Origin: JBCCBV01 sp039033855 | GTDB taxonomy: Bacteria; Planctomycetota; Phycisphaerae; Phycisphaerales; Phycisphaeraceae | Direction of reading: 5' to 3' | Assembly: GCA_039033855.1 (NCBI GenBank) | Contig: JBCCBV010000018.1 | Span: forward strand, 15,923 to 79,922 | Length of the DNA: 64,000 nt | In this document: positions 8,017 through 16,461 of the stretch, piece after piece | Layout of the letters: every line of letters starts with the position of its first letter | Position numbering within the stretch: position 1 is the first letter of the stretch | Made by a program: the position numbers and the translations under genes | The notes under the pieces: model-generated | What the model saw: only the letters and a program-made list of their open reading frames with translations | The model's database searches: none | What the model was told of the DNA's origin: nothing

Positions 8017-8865
8017 TCACGAACGTCGTCGGCGGGCGAGCGCGGCGACTCCGCCCAGGCCGAGCAGCGCGGCCGTGGCGGGTTCGGGTACGGCGGCCGG
8101 TGTGGGCACGATGTCGGTGGACAGCGGCGGTGCGAAGTTGAGGGCCAGCAGATCAAAGTCGAGCAGGTCAACGGCGCCGTCGACGTTGAAGTCGCCGATC
8201 GAGAACCCGCCTGCCGCGCCGGGCCCGGCGCCGAAGTTCGACGCCAGGATGTCGAAGTCGAGCAGGTCGACGAAGCAATCGCGGTTGGCGTCGCCGGGCA
8301 GGGGCGGCAACGACCCGAAACCGCCAAGATCTACAAAGTTACCGTCCAGCACGGCGGAGATCGGGGGGTTGACGTTGGTGGCAAACGTCATCGGCTCTGC
8401 ATCGGAGGGCAGGGTGAACACCGCCACGGTGCGGATGGTGCGGTCGGGCACCCAGACGCCGCCCAGGATGCCGCCTTCTCCTGCCAGGGTTGTTCCGTCG
8501 TCGATCAGGGTGGCCGGGACGATGGTGGGGGCATCCACTCCGTTGCCGGGGAAGAATGTTTCCGCCACGGTGAACGGCCCGAGCACGGGCAACGCCGGGG
8601 AAGTCAACGTCGAAAACGTGCCGTTGATGAAGTCGCCGGTGAAGCTGAGGTCGAGCGAACTGATGTCGGACCCGCTGTTGTTGGCGACGCGGAAGGCGTA
8701 CACGTCGGCGGTGATGGGATCGAAGGTGTCGGGGTCGGTGAGGGTGATGTCGTCTTCGAGCTGCTCGAAGAAACCACCCAAGCGGGCCTGACTCGATGCG
8801 GCGGGCACGAGCGCGATCGCCAGCAGGGCAATCGTAAGGACGGCGCGGGGCAAGCGGGCGATCAT
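8017..8865 (-). CDS. PEP-CTERM protein with paired dockerin-like repeats (paralog 1)
   Basis: 282 residues. ATG at 8863-8865 is preceded by GGAG. Signal peptide about 1-27 ending ASSQA. The core (about 30-190) is the family shared with the next three genes; its landmarks are FTVAETFFPGNG, PATLIDDGTTLAGEGGILGG and a VxVFTLPS strand. Then two calcium-loop units follow, DANRDCFVDLLDFDILASNF and DFNVDGAVDLLDFDLLALNF, like a duplicated type I dockerin, and finally VPEPATAALLGLGG plus RRRR (PEP-CTERM). The calcium-binding role of the loops is inferred from the D/N pattern. Likely anchored or released at the outer surface through an exosortase; function of the core is unknown. Confidence 0.85.
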   Translation of the reverse strand: MIARLPRAVLTIALLAIALVPAASSQARLGGFFEQLEDDITLTDPDTFDPITADVYAFRVANNSGSDISSLDLSFTGDFINGTFSTLTSPALPVLGPFTVAETFFPGNGVDAPTIVPATLIDDGTTLAGEGGILGGVWVPDRTIRTVAVFTLPSDAEPMTFATNVNPPISAVLDGNFVDLGGFGSLPPLPGDANRDCFVDLLDFDILASNFGAGPGAAGGFSIGDFNVDGAVDLLDFDLLALNFAPPLSTDIVPTPAAVPEPATAALLGLGGVAALARRRRS

Positions 8866-8894
8866 GTCGTTCTCCGGAAAACCAGCGATTTGAA

Positions 8895-9752
8895 TCAGGC
8901 GCGGCGTCGGCGGGCCAGCGCACCGACGCCGGCGAGGGCGAACAGCGCGGCCGTGGCGGGTTCGGGGACGGCGGCAGGAAGCGGCACGGCGTGAGCGGGC
9001 TCATCGACCTCGAAGTTTCGAGCGAACAGGTCGAAGTCGAGCAGGTCGACGGAGCCGTCGAAGTTGAAGTCAGCGATGGTGAAACCACCCGGCGCTTCTG
9101 GACCGGCGCCGTAGTTGGCGGCCAGGATGTCGAAGTCGAGCAGGTCGACGAAGCAGTCGCCGTTGGCGTCGCCGGGTGTCGGTGGCGGCGGCGGTGCGAG
9201 GTTGAACAAATCTACGAACTGGCCATCGACCACCCCAAAGCCACTGTTCAAGTTGTCCAAAGTAGTTAACGGATTGGCCCCCGAGGGGACGGTGAAGACG
9301 GCCACGGTGCGGGTGGCGCGATCGGGGATCCACACCCCGCCGAGAACGCCGCCCTCCCCGGCCAAGGCGGTTCCATCGTCGACGATGCTGGCGGGGACGA
9401 AAGTCGGGGCTTGGCTGCCGTTTCCGACAAAGAACGTGTCCGCCACGGTAAACGGTCCGAAGGTCGGCAGGCCGCTGGTGGCTTGGGTGGTGACGGTGCC
9501 ATTGAGGAAGTCGCCGGTGAACGCTAAAGACAGGCTCGCGACATCAAAGCCGGTCTTATTCAGGATCTGGAAGCCGTAGACATCGACGCCGCCGTCAATC
9601 GGGAGGAAAGTGACGGGATCGACCACGTCGGTTCGGCCGGAGTCGAGGAGCACAAACTCCGCGCTGAAGAAGGCGTGTGCGGAGAATGATGGCGCCAATC
9701 CGGTGAGCGACAAAGCGGCGGCGAAGGCCGGTCGAACGAAGCGGGCGGTCAC
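8895..9752 (-). CDS. PEP-CTERM protein with paired dockerin-like repeats (paralog 2)
   Basis: 285 residues from a GTG with GGAG seven bases upstream. Same architecture as the neighbour at 8017: signal peptide, core with GPFTVADTFFVGNGS, PASIVDDGTALAGEGGVLGG and ATRTVAVFTVPSGA, then DANGDCFVDLLDFDILAANY and DFNFDGSVDLLDFDLFARNF, then VPEPATAALFALAG and RRRR. The clear match in the core and in the calcium-loop pair shows a tandem duplication with the 8017 gene. Only 29 bases separate the two genes, so they are probably one transcript. Function unknown; extracellular location predicted. Confidence 0.85.
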   Translation of the reverse strand: MTARFVRPAFAAALSLTGLAPSFSAHAFFSAEFVLLDSGRTDVVDPVTFLPIDGGVDVYGFQILNKTGFDVASLSLAFTGDFLNGTVTTQATSGLPTFGPFTVADTFFVGNGSQAPTFVPASIVDDGTALAGEGGVLGGVWIPDRATRTVAVFTVPSGANPLTTLDNLNSGFGVVDGQFVDLFNLAPPPPPTPGDANGDCFVDLLDFDILAANYGAGPEAPGGFTIADFNFDGSVDLLDFDLFARNFEVDEPAHAVPLPAAVPEPATAALFALAGVGALARRRRA

Positions 9753-9940
9753 GACTTTTCTCCGGAAAATGCGACAAGGCTTGACGCCTCATTCAAGTAT
9801 GACCGACGCGCGGGGGTTGCCCTAGTGCGTCGTCTACGGAATTGACACGCCTTGCCGTTTGCTAACGCGCGAGGACGAGGTGCTTGTGAGGGCCAGGGGG
9901 AAGGCGGGAAGGCGGGCAGATGTTCGCGCGGCCGGGGCAT

Positions 9941-9972
9941 AAGAAAACCGCCCGCCGGTGAGGGCGAGCGGT
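9941..9972 (-). terminator. Rho-independent terminator, minus strand
   Basis: Read on the minus strand, ACCGCTCGCC pairs with GGCGGGCGGT around a CTCACC loop (one U-G pair), followed by TTTTCTT. It lies about 60 bases beyond the stop of the 10031-10663 gene. An almost identical copy, including the flanking bases up to the gene, follows the next paralog. Confidence 0.85.
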
Positions 9973-10030
9973 CTTCGTGGATTCAGTTTTCGCCCGGTGG
10001 GGCGCGTGGCGTTGCCGGAGTCGAAGTCGC

Positions 10031-10663
10031 TCAGGCGCGACGACGACGGGCGGCAGCGGCCAGGCCGCCGAGGCCGAGCAGGGCCAGCGAGGCCGGCTCA
10101 GGCACGGGCAAGATTTCGACGAACTGACCGTCGACCACACCAAAGATTGGGGCACCGACGTTGTCGAAGTCGCTGAGGTCAAAAGTCAACTCTGCGGCGT
10201 CGGCGGCGACGGAGAACACGGCCACGGTCGCCGAGCCGCCGGCGGGGATCCAGGTTCCGCCGAGGATGCCGCCTTCACCGGCGAGGCTCGAGCCATCGTC
10301 GATGATGGTGGCGGGCACCAGGGTCGCGGCGTCGGTGCCGTTGCCGGCGAAGAAGGTGTCGGCCACAGAGAACGGACCGAAGACGGGCAGCGTGCTGCCG
10401 GCCTGCGAGGTGGTCGTGCCGTTGAGGAAAGAGCCGACGAAGTTCAGGTTGACCGAGGCGATGGGGGACGCGGTGGCGTTGGTGACGACGAACTCGTAGA
10501 CGTCGATGCCGCCGGCGATCTCGGTGAAGGTGCCGCCGTCGACAGGGCCGACCAGGTTGTCGGACACGAGGACAAACTCACCCGTGAGCGGCGACTGGGC
10601 CGAAGCGGCCGAAGCACCCAGAGCGACCGTACCACCCGCGATCAGAGCTGCAAACTTGTTCAT
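10031..10663 (-). CDS. PEP-CTERM protein, short form (paralog 3)
   Basis: 210 residues. I chose MNKFAALIAGG (ATG at 10661-10663) because GGAG lies about six bases before it; an in-frame ATG four codons earlier is the alternative. Signal peptide ends ASAASAQ. The core matches the neighbours (FGPFSVADTFFAGNG, PATIIDDGSSLAGEGGILGG, SATVAVFSVAA) but the dockerin-like pair is missing, so the core runs straight into PVPEPASLALLGLGGLAAAARRRR. Paralog 4 at 11006 is closer to it than the long forms are, including upstream and downstream noncoding sequence. Function unknown. Confidence 0.85.
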   Translation of the reverse strand: MNKFAALIAGGTVALGASAASAQSPLTGEFVLVSDNLVGPVDGGTFTEIAGGIDVYEFVVTNATASPIASVNLNFVGSFLNGTTTSQAGSTLPVFGPFSVADTFFAGNGTDAATLVPATIIDDGSSLAGEGGILGGTWIPAGGSATVAVFSVAADAAELTFDLSDFDNVGAPIFGVVDGQFVEILPVPEPASLALLGLGGLAAAARRRRA

Positions 10664-11005
10664 CTCAATCTCCATTCTTTCTCAAGGACCGAATCCCTCG
10701 GCGGGATTCTTCAGATTCGGGGCGCCGGTCACTTGCCGGCGCCAGGGGTTTCAGATGTCTCGCCAACTGTTAGCGAGTCATGAGCACTAATCATGCGCTA
10801 AAAATTGATGAGCGCCAAGGGGGTGGTCTCAATTTCTTGCGCATCGAGCGCCGCTCACAAATCTGATGCGGAGGCGGGGTGTGGTTTCGCGGGCCTGGAG
10901 CCGTGCTGGGCGCAAAAGAAAACCGCCCGCCGGTGAGGGCGAGCGGTCTTCGTGGATTCAGTTTTCGCCCGGTGGGGCGTGTTGTGCTGCCGGGGTCGAG
11001 GTCGC
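10664..11005. other. Intergenic region between paralogs 3 and 4
   Basis: 342 bases containing the terminator of paralog 4 (10914-10947) and the upstream region of paralog 3. The stretch 10730-10860 is richer in A+T than its surroundings and is where I would expect the paralog 3 promoter. No gene recognised. Confidence 0.6.
10914..10947 (-). terminator. Rho-independent terminator, minus strand (duplicate)
   Basis: Same hairpin as at 9941-9972: ACCGCTCGCC/GGCGGGCGGT with a six-base loop, followed on the minus strand by TTTTCTTTTG. The copy extends over about 60 bases of shared 3' untranslated sequence, showing that the gene duplication took its terminator along. Confidence 0.85.
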
Positions 11006-11617
11006 TCAGGCGCGACGACGACGGGCGGCGACGGCCAGGCCACCGAGGCCGAGCAGGGCCAGCGAGGCCGGCTCGGGCACGGGGGTGATTTCGACGAATT
11101 GACCGTCGACCACACCGAAACCACCACCGAAGTTGGTTGCGAAGGTCAGGGCTTCGGCGTCGGAAGCGACGGAGAAGACGGCAACAGCAGCCGAACCGCC
11201 GTTGGGGATCAGCACGCCGCCGAGGACGCCGCCTTCACCGGCGAGGGTCGAGCCGTCGTCGACGATGGTGGCGGGCACCAGGGTCGAAGCGTCGGTGCCG
11301 TTGCCGGCGAAGAACGTGTCGGCCACGGTGAAGGGACCGAACACGGGCAGGTCGGTGCTGACGGCCGAGGTGGTCGTGCCGTTCAGGAAGGCGCCGTTGA
11401 AGGTCAGGTCAACCGACGACACGTCGAAGCCCGAGGTGTTGGTGACGACGAACTGGTACACGTCGATGCCACCAGCGATGGGCACGAAGGTCCCGCCGTC
11501 CACGGGGCCGACGAGGTCGTCGGACACGAGCACGAATTCACCGGTGAGCTGGGCCGAAGCGGCCGAAGCACCCAGGGCGACGGTGCCGCCCGCGATCAAA
11601 GCTGCAAACTTGTTCAT
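11006..11617 (-). CDS. PEP-CTERM protein, short form (paralog 4)
   Basis: 203 residues starting MNKFAALIAGG at 11615-11617, with GGAG upstream; the in-frame ATG at 11627-11629 is the alternative. It is near-identical to paralog 3 in signal peptide and tail and very similar in the core (GPFTVADTFFAGNGTDASTL, VDDGSTLAGEGGVLGGVLIP). It ends PVPEPASLALLGLGGLAVAARRRR. No dockerin-like loops. First gene of the minus-strand series 11617 to 8017; each paralog seems to have its own control region apart from the 8017/8895 pair. Function unknown, exported. Confidence 0.85.
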   Translation of the reverse strand: MNKFAALIAGGTVALGASAASAQLTGEFVLVSDDLVGPVDGGTFVPIAGGIDVYQFVVTNTSGFDVSSVDLTFNGAFLNGTTTSAVSTDLPVFGPFTVADTFFAGNGTDASTLVPATIVDDGSTLAGEGGVLGGVLIPNGGSAAVAVFSVASDAEALTFATNFGGGFGVVDGQFVEITPVPEPASLALLGLGGLAVAARRRRA

Positions 11618-12092
11618 CTCGATCTCCATCCTTTCAAGGTGTGGTGAACCCCTCCGCGGGGGTTTCCTAATGAGTCTTTTCCGCGACCCTTGCCGCAGAT
11701 GCTCTTATAGGATACCTCGATCCATCTCAGACACAACCCTGTTTTGTCTTGCGATGGTCAGTTTTCCAATTCTACACATCGTTCGCAAAATGCTCACAAA
11801 GCTGTCAGAGTGGATTTTTGAGCTGATCGTCCGGGTTCGACCCGCCCATAGTCCCCTATTTTAACCCCGCAAACCGTGCTTTGTGGGTGCCTGCATCTGT
11901 CCTGCGACGATCATGGGCTAGCCCGCAGGGGCCGGACGCCCGCCTTGAGATCCGCGCGTTGGCCCTCGCCGGCGACCCCGACGGCGTGTGCCCTGGCATC
12001 TCGCCGGCGCCCGGTTTGCATCCTGGGGCCCGGCGGGGATGATCCTCGGCCGGGCGCTGCGCCCCGGGAGCGACGCACCGGGAACCTCGACC
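11618..12092. other. Intergenic region between divergent PEP-CTERM and dnaJ-like genes
   Basis: 475 bases. 11640-11870 is comparatively A+T-rich and should hold the minus-strand promoter of the PEP-CTERM gene; TATCCT and TATAAG are possible -10 boxes on the minus strand near 11705-11716, without a convincing -35. 11870-12092 precedes the DnaJ-like gene. Nothing else recognised. Confidence 0.5.
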
Positions 12093-13160
12093 ATGGACTT
12101 CAAGGACTATTACAAGTCGCTCGGCGTCGCCCGCGGGGCGGCGGCGGACGAGATCAAGTCGGCCTACCGCAAGCTGGCCCGCAAGCACCACCCGGACGTC
12201 AATAAAGACGACCCCGGCGCCGCGCAGCGGTTTTCTGAGGTGTCCGAAGCCTACGAGGTGCTTTCGGACCCCGACAAGCGGGCGAAGTACGACCAGTTGG
12301 GCTCGAACTGGAAGCAGGGGCAGTCGTTCACCCCCCCGCCGGGGTTTGGGGGCGGGTTTGGCGGGGCTTCCAGCGGCGGGCCCGGCTCGGGCGGGTTTCG
12401 GTTCACCTCACGGCCTGGCGGCGGGGCTGGAGCCGGGGGGGCTTTCGGGGGAGCTTCCGGGGGCGATTCCGGAGGGGGCGGGTTCAGTTCGTTCTTTGAG
12501 CAGTTGTTCGGCCAGGGGATGGCCGGGGCCGGGGCGGGTTCTGGGCCGGGCGGAGCGGGCGGGATCGACCTGGAAGACCTGTTTGGGGGCGGCGGGGGCC
12601 CGGGCGGGTTCCAACCGCGGGCTGGCGGGGCCGGCCGGGCGGGGCCATCGGGGAGACCGATTCCTTATAAGGAAATGGACCTGACGCTCACGCTGGGCGA
12701 AGCGGTCCGGGGAGCGTCGCGCACGCTGGCGGTGCGTGGGCCGGGGGGCCAGAAAGAGATCGAGGTAAAAACCCCGCCGGGCCTGGCGCCGGGCGACAAG
12801 ATGCGGCTGGCGAAAGAGGGCCTGGTGCTGCGGATCGCGGTGTCGGGCGAAAGCGGCTTTGCGCTGCGGGGGCGTGACGTGGTGGGCAAGGCGGTCGTCC
12901 GGCCGTGGCAGGCGGCGCTCGGCGACAAGGTGGAGGTGGCCAGCCCGACCGGGACAGTCACCCTTGCGCTGCCAGCAGGCACCGCGTCGGGGCGGAAGAT
13001 GCGGCTCCAAGGCCGTGGCCTGCCGGCCCGGGGCAAACACCCCGCGGGCGACCTGCTGGTGGAGGTTCACGTCCGGCCGGAAGAACTCGACGACCGGACG
13101 CGCGGGCTCTACGAGCAGCTGCGCGACGCGGACGGCGGGGCAGACCCGACCGAGGCCTGA
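12093..13160 (+). CDS. DnaJ/CbpA-type Hsp40 co-chaperone
   Basis: 355 residues. The J domain occupies about 3-70 with the HPD signature at 33-35 that triggers DnaK ATPase. A long Gly/Phe/Ser-rich linker (about 75-190) follows, then the DnaJ C-terminal substrate domain (YKEMDLTLTLGEAVRGASRT, PPGLAPGDKMRL, VVGKAVVRPWQAALGDKVEV, GRGLPARGKHPAGDLLVEV). The CxxCxGxG zinc-finger repeats of DnaJ are absent, so this is the CbpA class. I chose MDFKDYYKSLG at 12093; the frame is open upstream but lacks family similarity. clpB follows 125 bases later on the same strand, which suggests joint stress control. Confidence 0.92.
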   Translation: MDFKDYYKSLGVARGAAADEIKSAYRKLARKHHPDVNKDDPGAAQRFSEVSEAYEVLSDPDKRAKYDQLGSNWKQGQSFTPPPGFGGGFGGASSGGPGSGGFRFTSRPGGGAGAGGAFGGASGGDSGGGGFSSFFEQLFGQGMAGAGAGSGPGGAGGIDLEDLFGGGGGPGGFQPRAGGAGRAGPSGRPIPYKEMDLTLTLGEAVRGASRTLAVRGPGGQKEIEVKTPPGLAPGDKMRLAKEGLVLRIAVSGESGFALRGRDVVGKAVVRPWQAALGDKVEVASPTGTVTLALPAGTASGRKMRLQGRGLPARGKHPAGDLLVEVHVRPEELDDRTRGLYEQLRDADGGADPTEA

Positions 13161-13285
13161 CCCCGGCGGACGGTTGCGTGCTGTCAAATTGGCGGGTCAT
13201 CGCAGCGGTCTACGCGGTTCTGTGGGCTTCGGGGCCCAGCACCGTGGCGCCGGGGTTGCAACAGGTCTAGCGAAGGGAACTCCGA

Positions 13286-16015
13286 ATGGACTTCAACCGC
13301 TTGACGCAAAAAACCCAGCAGGCGCTGCAGGCCGCACAGTCGGCGGCGCTCGAGCACGGCCACCCCGCGGCGGACACGCTGCACGTTCTGCTGGCGCTCT
13401 GTCGACAAGGCGACGGCCTGGCCGGGCGGCTGCTCGACAAGCTCGGGCGCAGCGCCGACTTGGTCGCAGGCGAAGCCGAGCGTGAGCTCGCACGGCTGCC
13501 TTCGGTCTCGGGGCCCGGGGCACCTCCGATCGACACCAACCAGTTGCAGGTGACCCCCGCGCTCGGGCAGACGCTCGCCGCCGCGGAGCGCGAGGCCAAA
13601 CGGCTGGGCGACGAGTACGTGTCGGTCGAGCACGTGCTGCTGGCGATTGCGCAAGGCCCGGCCGGCGACAAGGCCGCTGCCCTCTTGCAGGGGCTCGGCG
13701 CCACGCCCGACGCGATCCGCCGGGTGCTCGCCGGGGTGCGCGGCAATCAGAAGGTGCGCTCGGCGGACCCCGAGGCGACGTACGAAGCCCTCGAAAAGTA
13801 CGGGCGCGACCTGGTGGCCGACGCCCGGGCCGGCAAGCTCGACCCGGTGATCGGCCGTGACGAGGAGATCCGCCGGGCGATCCGGATTCTTTCTCGCAAG
13901 ACCAAGAACAACCCGGTGCTGATCGGCGAGCCGGGTGTGGGCAAGACGGCGATCGTCGAAGGCCTGGCCCAGCGGATCGTGCGCGGCGACGTGCCCGAGG
14001 GGCTGAAAGACAAGACCGTGTTTGCGCTGGACCTGGCGAGCCTGATCGCCGGGGCCAAGTTCCGGGGCGAGTTTGAGGAGCGCCTGAAGGCCGTGCTGGC
14101 CGAGATCGCCGCGGCCGAAGGGCGCATCCTGCTGTTCATCGACGAACTGCACACGCTGGTCGGCGCGGGCAAGACCGAGGGCGCCATGGACGCCGGGAAC
14201 ATGCTCAAGCCCATGCTGGCCCGGGGCGAGCTGCACTGCATCGGCGCCACGACGCTCAACGAGTACCGCAAGTACATCGAAAAGGACGCGGCGCTCGAGC
14301 GGCGGTTCCAGACGGTGCTGGTGGATCAGCCCACGGTGGCGGACACGATTTCAATCCTCCGGGGTTTGCGAGAGCGATTCGAGGTGTTCCACGGCGTGAC
14401 CATCCAGGACGGGGCGCTGGTGTCGGCGGCGACGCTGAGCCAGCGGTACATCCCCGACCGGTTCCTGCCGGACAAGGCGATCGACCTGGTGGACGAGGCC
14501 TGCGCCACGCTGCGCACCGAGATGGACTCGATGCCCGCCGAGCTCGACGGGGCCGCCCGCCGGGTGATGCAGCTGGAGATCGAAGAGGCCGCGCTGAGTA
14601 AAGAAAAGGACGCCGCCAGCAAGCAGCGTCTGGAGGCGCTGCGCAAGGAGCTGGCCGACGCCCGGGCCGACGCCGATGCGCTGCGGGCGCGGTGGGAATC
14701 TGAGAAAAGCGAGATCGATAAGGTCCGCGCCGTACGCGACCGCCTCGAACAGGCCCGGCGGAAAATGGAGCAGGCCGAGGCGTCGTACAACCTGACCCAG
14801 GCCGCCGAAATCAAATACGGCACGATCCCCGCGCTCGAGAAAGAGCTGGCGCAGCTTGAGGCGGATGACCGCGAAGAAGCGCATCCCGGACGCGACACCC
14901 GTGCCACCGCGGAAGGTGACGCGGCAAGCCGCGTCACTTCGAGCAACCGATTGCTGCGCGAAGCGGTGACCGAGGAAGAGATCGCCGAGATCGTTTCGCG
15001 CTGGACCGGCGTGCCCGTCACCCGGCTGCAAGAGGGCGAGCGTGAGAAGCTGCTGCGGCTCGACGCGATCCTGCACGAGCGCGTCATCGGTCAGCACCAA
15101 GCGGTTGAGCGCGTCGCCGACGCGGTGCTGCGCTCGCGGGCGGGCATCCAGGACCCGGGCCGTCCGATCGGCAGTTTTCTGTTCCTCGGGCCCACCGGCG
15201 TGGGCAAGACCGAGCTGGCCAAGACGCTGGCGCACGCGCTGTTCGATTCCGAGGACCACATCGTCCGGATCGACATGAGCGAATACATGGAAAAGCACGC
15301 GGTCAGCCGGCTGCTCGGCGCCCCTCCGGGCTACGTGGGGTACGACGAGGGCGGGCAGTTGACCGAGGCCGTGCGTCGCCGGCCGTATAGCGTGGTGCTG
15401 TTCGACGAGGTCGAAAAGGCCCACCCCGACGTGTTCCACGTGCTGCTGCAGGTGCTCGACGACGGGCGGATTACCGACAGCCAGGGCCGTACGGTTGACT
15501 TCAAAAACACGGTGGTGATCCTGACCAGCAACCTGGGGTCGCAGTATTTGATGGACGCCGCCCTGGCCGGCGCCCCGGAAACCGCCTCGGGCGAAAGCGC
15601 CGCGGCGACCTCCGTCTCCGAGCAGACCCGCAACCAGGTGATGGCCGAGGTGCGGTCGCGGTTCCGGCCGGAGATGCTCAACCGGCTGGACGAGGTTGTG
15701 CTGTTCACCCCCCTGTCGCTGGACGAGATCGAGCGGATCGTCGACCTGCTGGTGGACGACCTGCGCGGACGGTTGGCGGATCGGCGGATCGCGATCGAAC
15801 TGGAAGACGGCGCCCGGCGGTTCATCGCCGAGCACGGCTACGACCCGGTCTACGGCGCCCGGCCGCTGCGGCGGTACCTCCAGCGCGAGGTCGAAACCAA
15901 GGTGGCCCGGGCCCTGGTCGCCGGCGACGCCCCGGACGGCTCGCGCGTCGTGCTGGGCGTGGGCGACGGCGAGTTGGTGGTCAAGGTTCACAAACCCGAA
16001 GCGGCCCCGGCCTGA
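13286..16015 (+). CDS. clpB: ClpB disaggregase (Hsp100), with a repeat-derived insertion
   Basis: 909 residues, slightly longer than the usual 850-870. N-terminal Clp repeat domain, first AAA+ module with GEPGVGKT (about 214), the coiled-coil middle domain (about 410-530), second AAA+ module with GPTGVGKT (about 635), and C-terminal D2 small domain. ClpB with DnaK/DnaJ extracts and refolds aggregated proteins in the cytosol. The join between middle domain and D2 carries about 22 extra residues (HPGRDTRATAEGDAASRVTS), encoded at about 14880-14945 by a decayed dispersed palindrome; see findings. The conserved RLLREAVTEEEIAEIVSRWT resumes directly after it. Start ATG at 13286 gives the standard MDFNRLTQKTQQAL N-terminus. 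Confidence 0.96.
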   Translation: MDFNRLTQKTQQALQAAQSAALEHGHPAADTLHVLLALCRQGDGLAGRLLDKLGRSADLVAGEAERELARLPSVSGPGAPPIDTNQLQVTPALGQTLAAAEREAKRLGDEYVSVEHVLLAIAQGPAGDKAAALLQGLGATPDAIRRVLAGVRGNQKVRSADPEATYEALEKYGRDLVADARAGKLDPVIGRDEEIRRAIRILSRKTKNNPVLIGEPGVGKTAIVEGLAQRIVRGDVPEGLKDKTVFALDLASLIAGAKFRGEFEERLKAVLAEIAAAEGRILLFIDELHTLVGAGKTEGAMDAGNMLKPMLARGELHCIGATTLNEYRKYIEKDAALERRFQTVLVDQPTVADTISILRGLRERFEVFHGVTIQDGALVSAATLSQRYIPDRFLPDKAIDLVDEACATLRTEMDSMPAELDGAARRVMQLEIEEAALSKEKDAASKQRLEALRKELADARADADALRARWESEKSEIDKVRAVRDRLEQARRKMEQAEASYNLTQAAEIKYGTIPALEKELAQLEADDREEAHPGRDTRATAEGDAASRVTSSNRLLREAVTEEEIAEIVSRWTGVPVTRLQEGEREKLLRLDAILHERVIGQHQAVERVADAVLRSRAGIQDPGRPIGSFLFLGPTGVGKTELAKTLAHALFDSEDHIVRIDMSEYMEKHAVSRLLGAPPGYVGYDEGGQLTEAVRRRPYSVVLFDEVEKAHPDVFHVLLQVLDDGRITDSQGRTVDFKNTVVILTSNLGSQYLMDAALAGAPETASGESAAATSVSEQTRNQVMAEVRSRFRPEMLNRLDEVVLFTPLSLDEIERIVDLLVDDLRGRLADRRIAIELEDGARRFIAEHGYDPVYGARPLRRYLQREVETKVARALVAGDAPDGSRVVLGVGDGELVVKVHKPEAAPA
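14881..14945. repeat. Dispersed repeats captured in clpB
   Basis: Two elements in tandem. The first (about 14885-14911) resembles the HGRDARAT palindrome: GCGACACCCGTGCCACCGCG compared with GAGACGCTCGTGCCACCGCC at 23119-23138. The second is a perfect inverted repeat GTGACGCGGC-AA-GCCGCGTCAC (14916-14937) followed by TTCG, matching the ACGCGGC-GA-GCCGCGT element at 24301-24316. Both are read through in frame by clpB. Confidence 0.75.
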
Positions 16016-16461
16016 GTCGCCGGGCGGAGTCTTTCGGCGGAGTCTTTCGGCTGGGCCTCTGAGCGGAGCTTCTGGGAAGGATCCGCCGCTCGAAATCTGG
16101 GGCCGCCGACCTTGTCCGGCGAGCCCAAACGGCCGTCGCTGCGGGCGGTTCATCCGGCTTCCAAGCGGGCCCGCATCAGGGGCTGGGTCGATTCGCGCGT
16201 TTGTAGCCCGCTGCGCGTGAATCGCGCAATCGGGTTAATCAGGCCGCGGTGGCGCCACGAAAGCGGGCGCCGTTCGGCAAACACGGCTCAAACTCCTCAA
16301 AGTAAACACGAAGCTAACTCTGCATTCACAGAGGTGACACGGACGGGGGGTAGTCTCAGGTTGTCAAGAAATGACCCTTGACGCCTGCCTTGCCTGCCGA
16401 CGGATGGGGATCCGTCGGAACCACACCCCGTGGCCACGGCCACACCAACGAGGAGAATCTC
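16016..16461. other. Intergenic region after clpB
   Basis: 446 bases without a recognised gene. It begins with a short tandem repeat (16023-16051). The last 150 bases are less G+C-rich and should contain the promoter of the lamin-tail PEP-CTERM gene, although I could not pick a confident -35/-10 pair. Confidence 0.5.
16023..16051. repeat. 13-bp tandem repeat
   Basis: GGCGGAGTCTTTC twice in a row (16023-16035, 16036-16048) followed by GGC, directly downstream of the clpB stop codon. Confidence 0.8.

Noticed and set aside
8017..9752. Dockerin-like repeats as a sign of a cellulosome
   Set aside because: No cohesin or scaffoldin in the window, and the loops occur directly before PEP-CTERM tails, as is common in planctomycete surface proteins.
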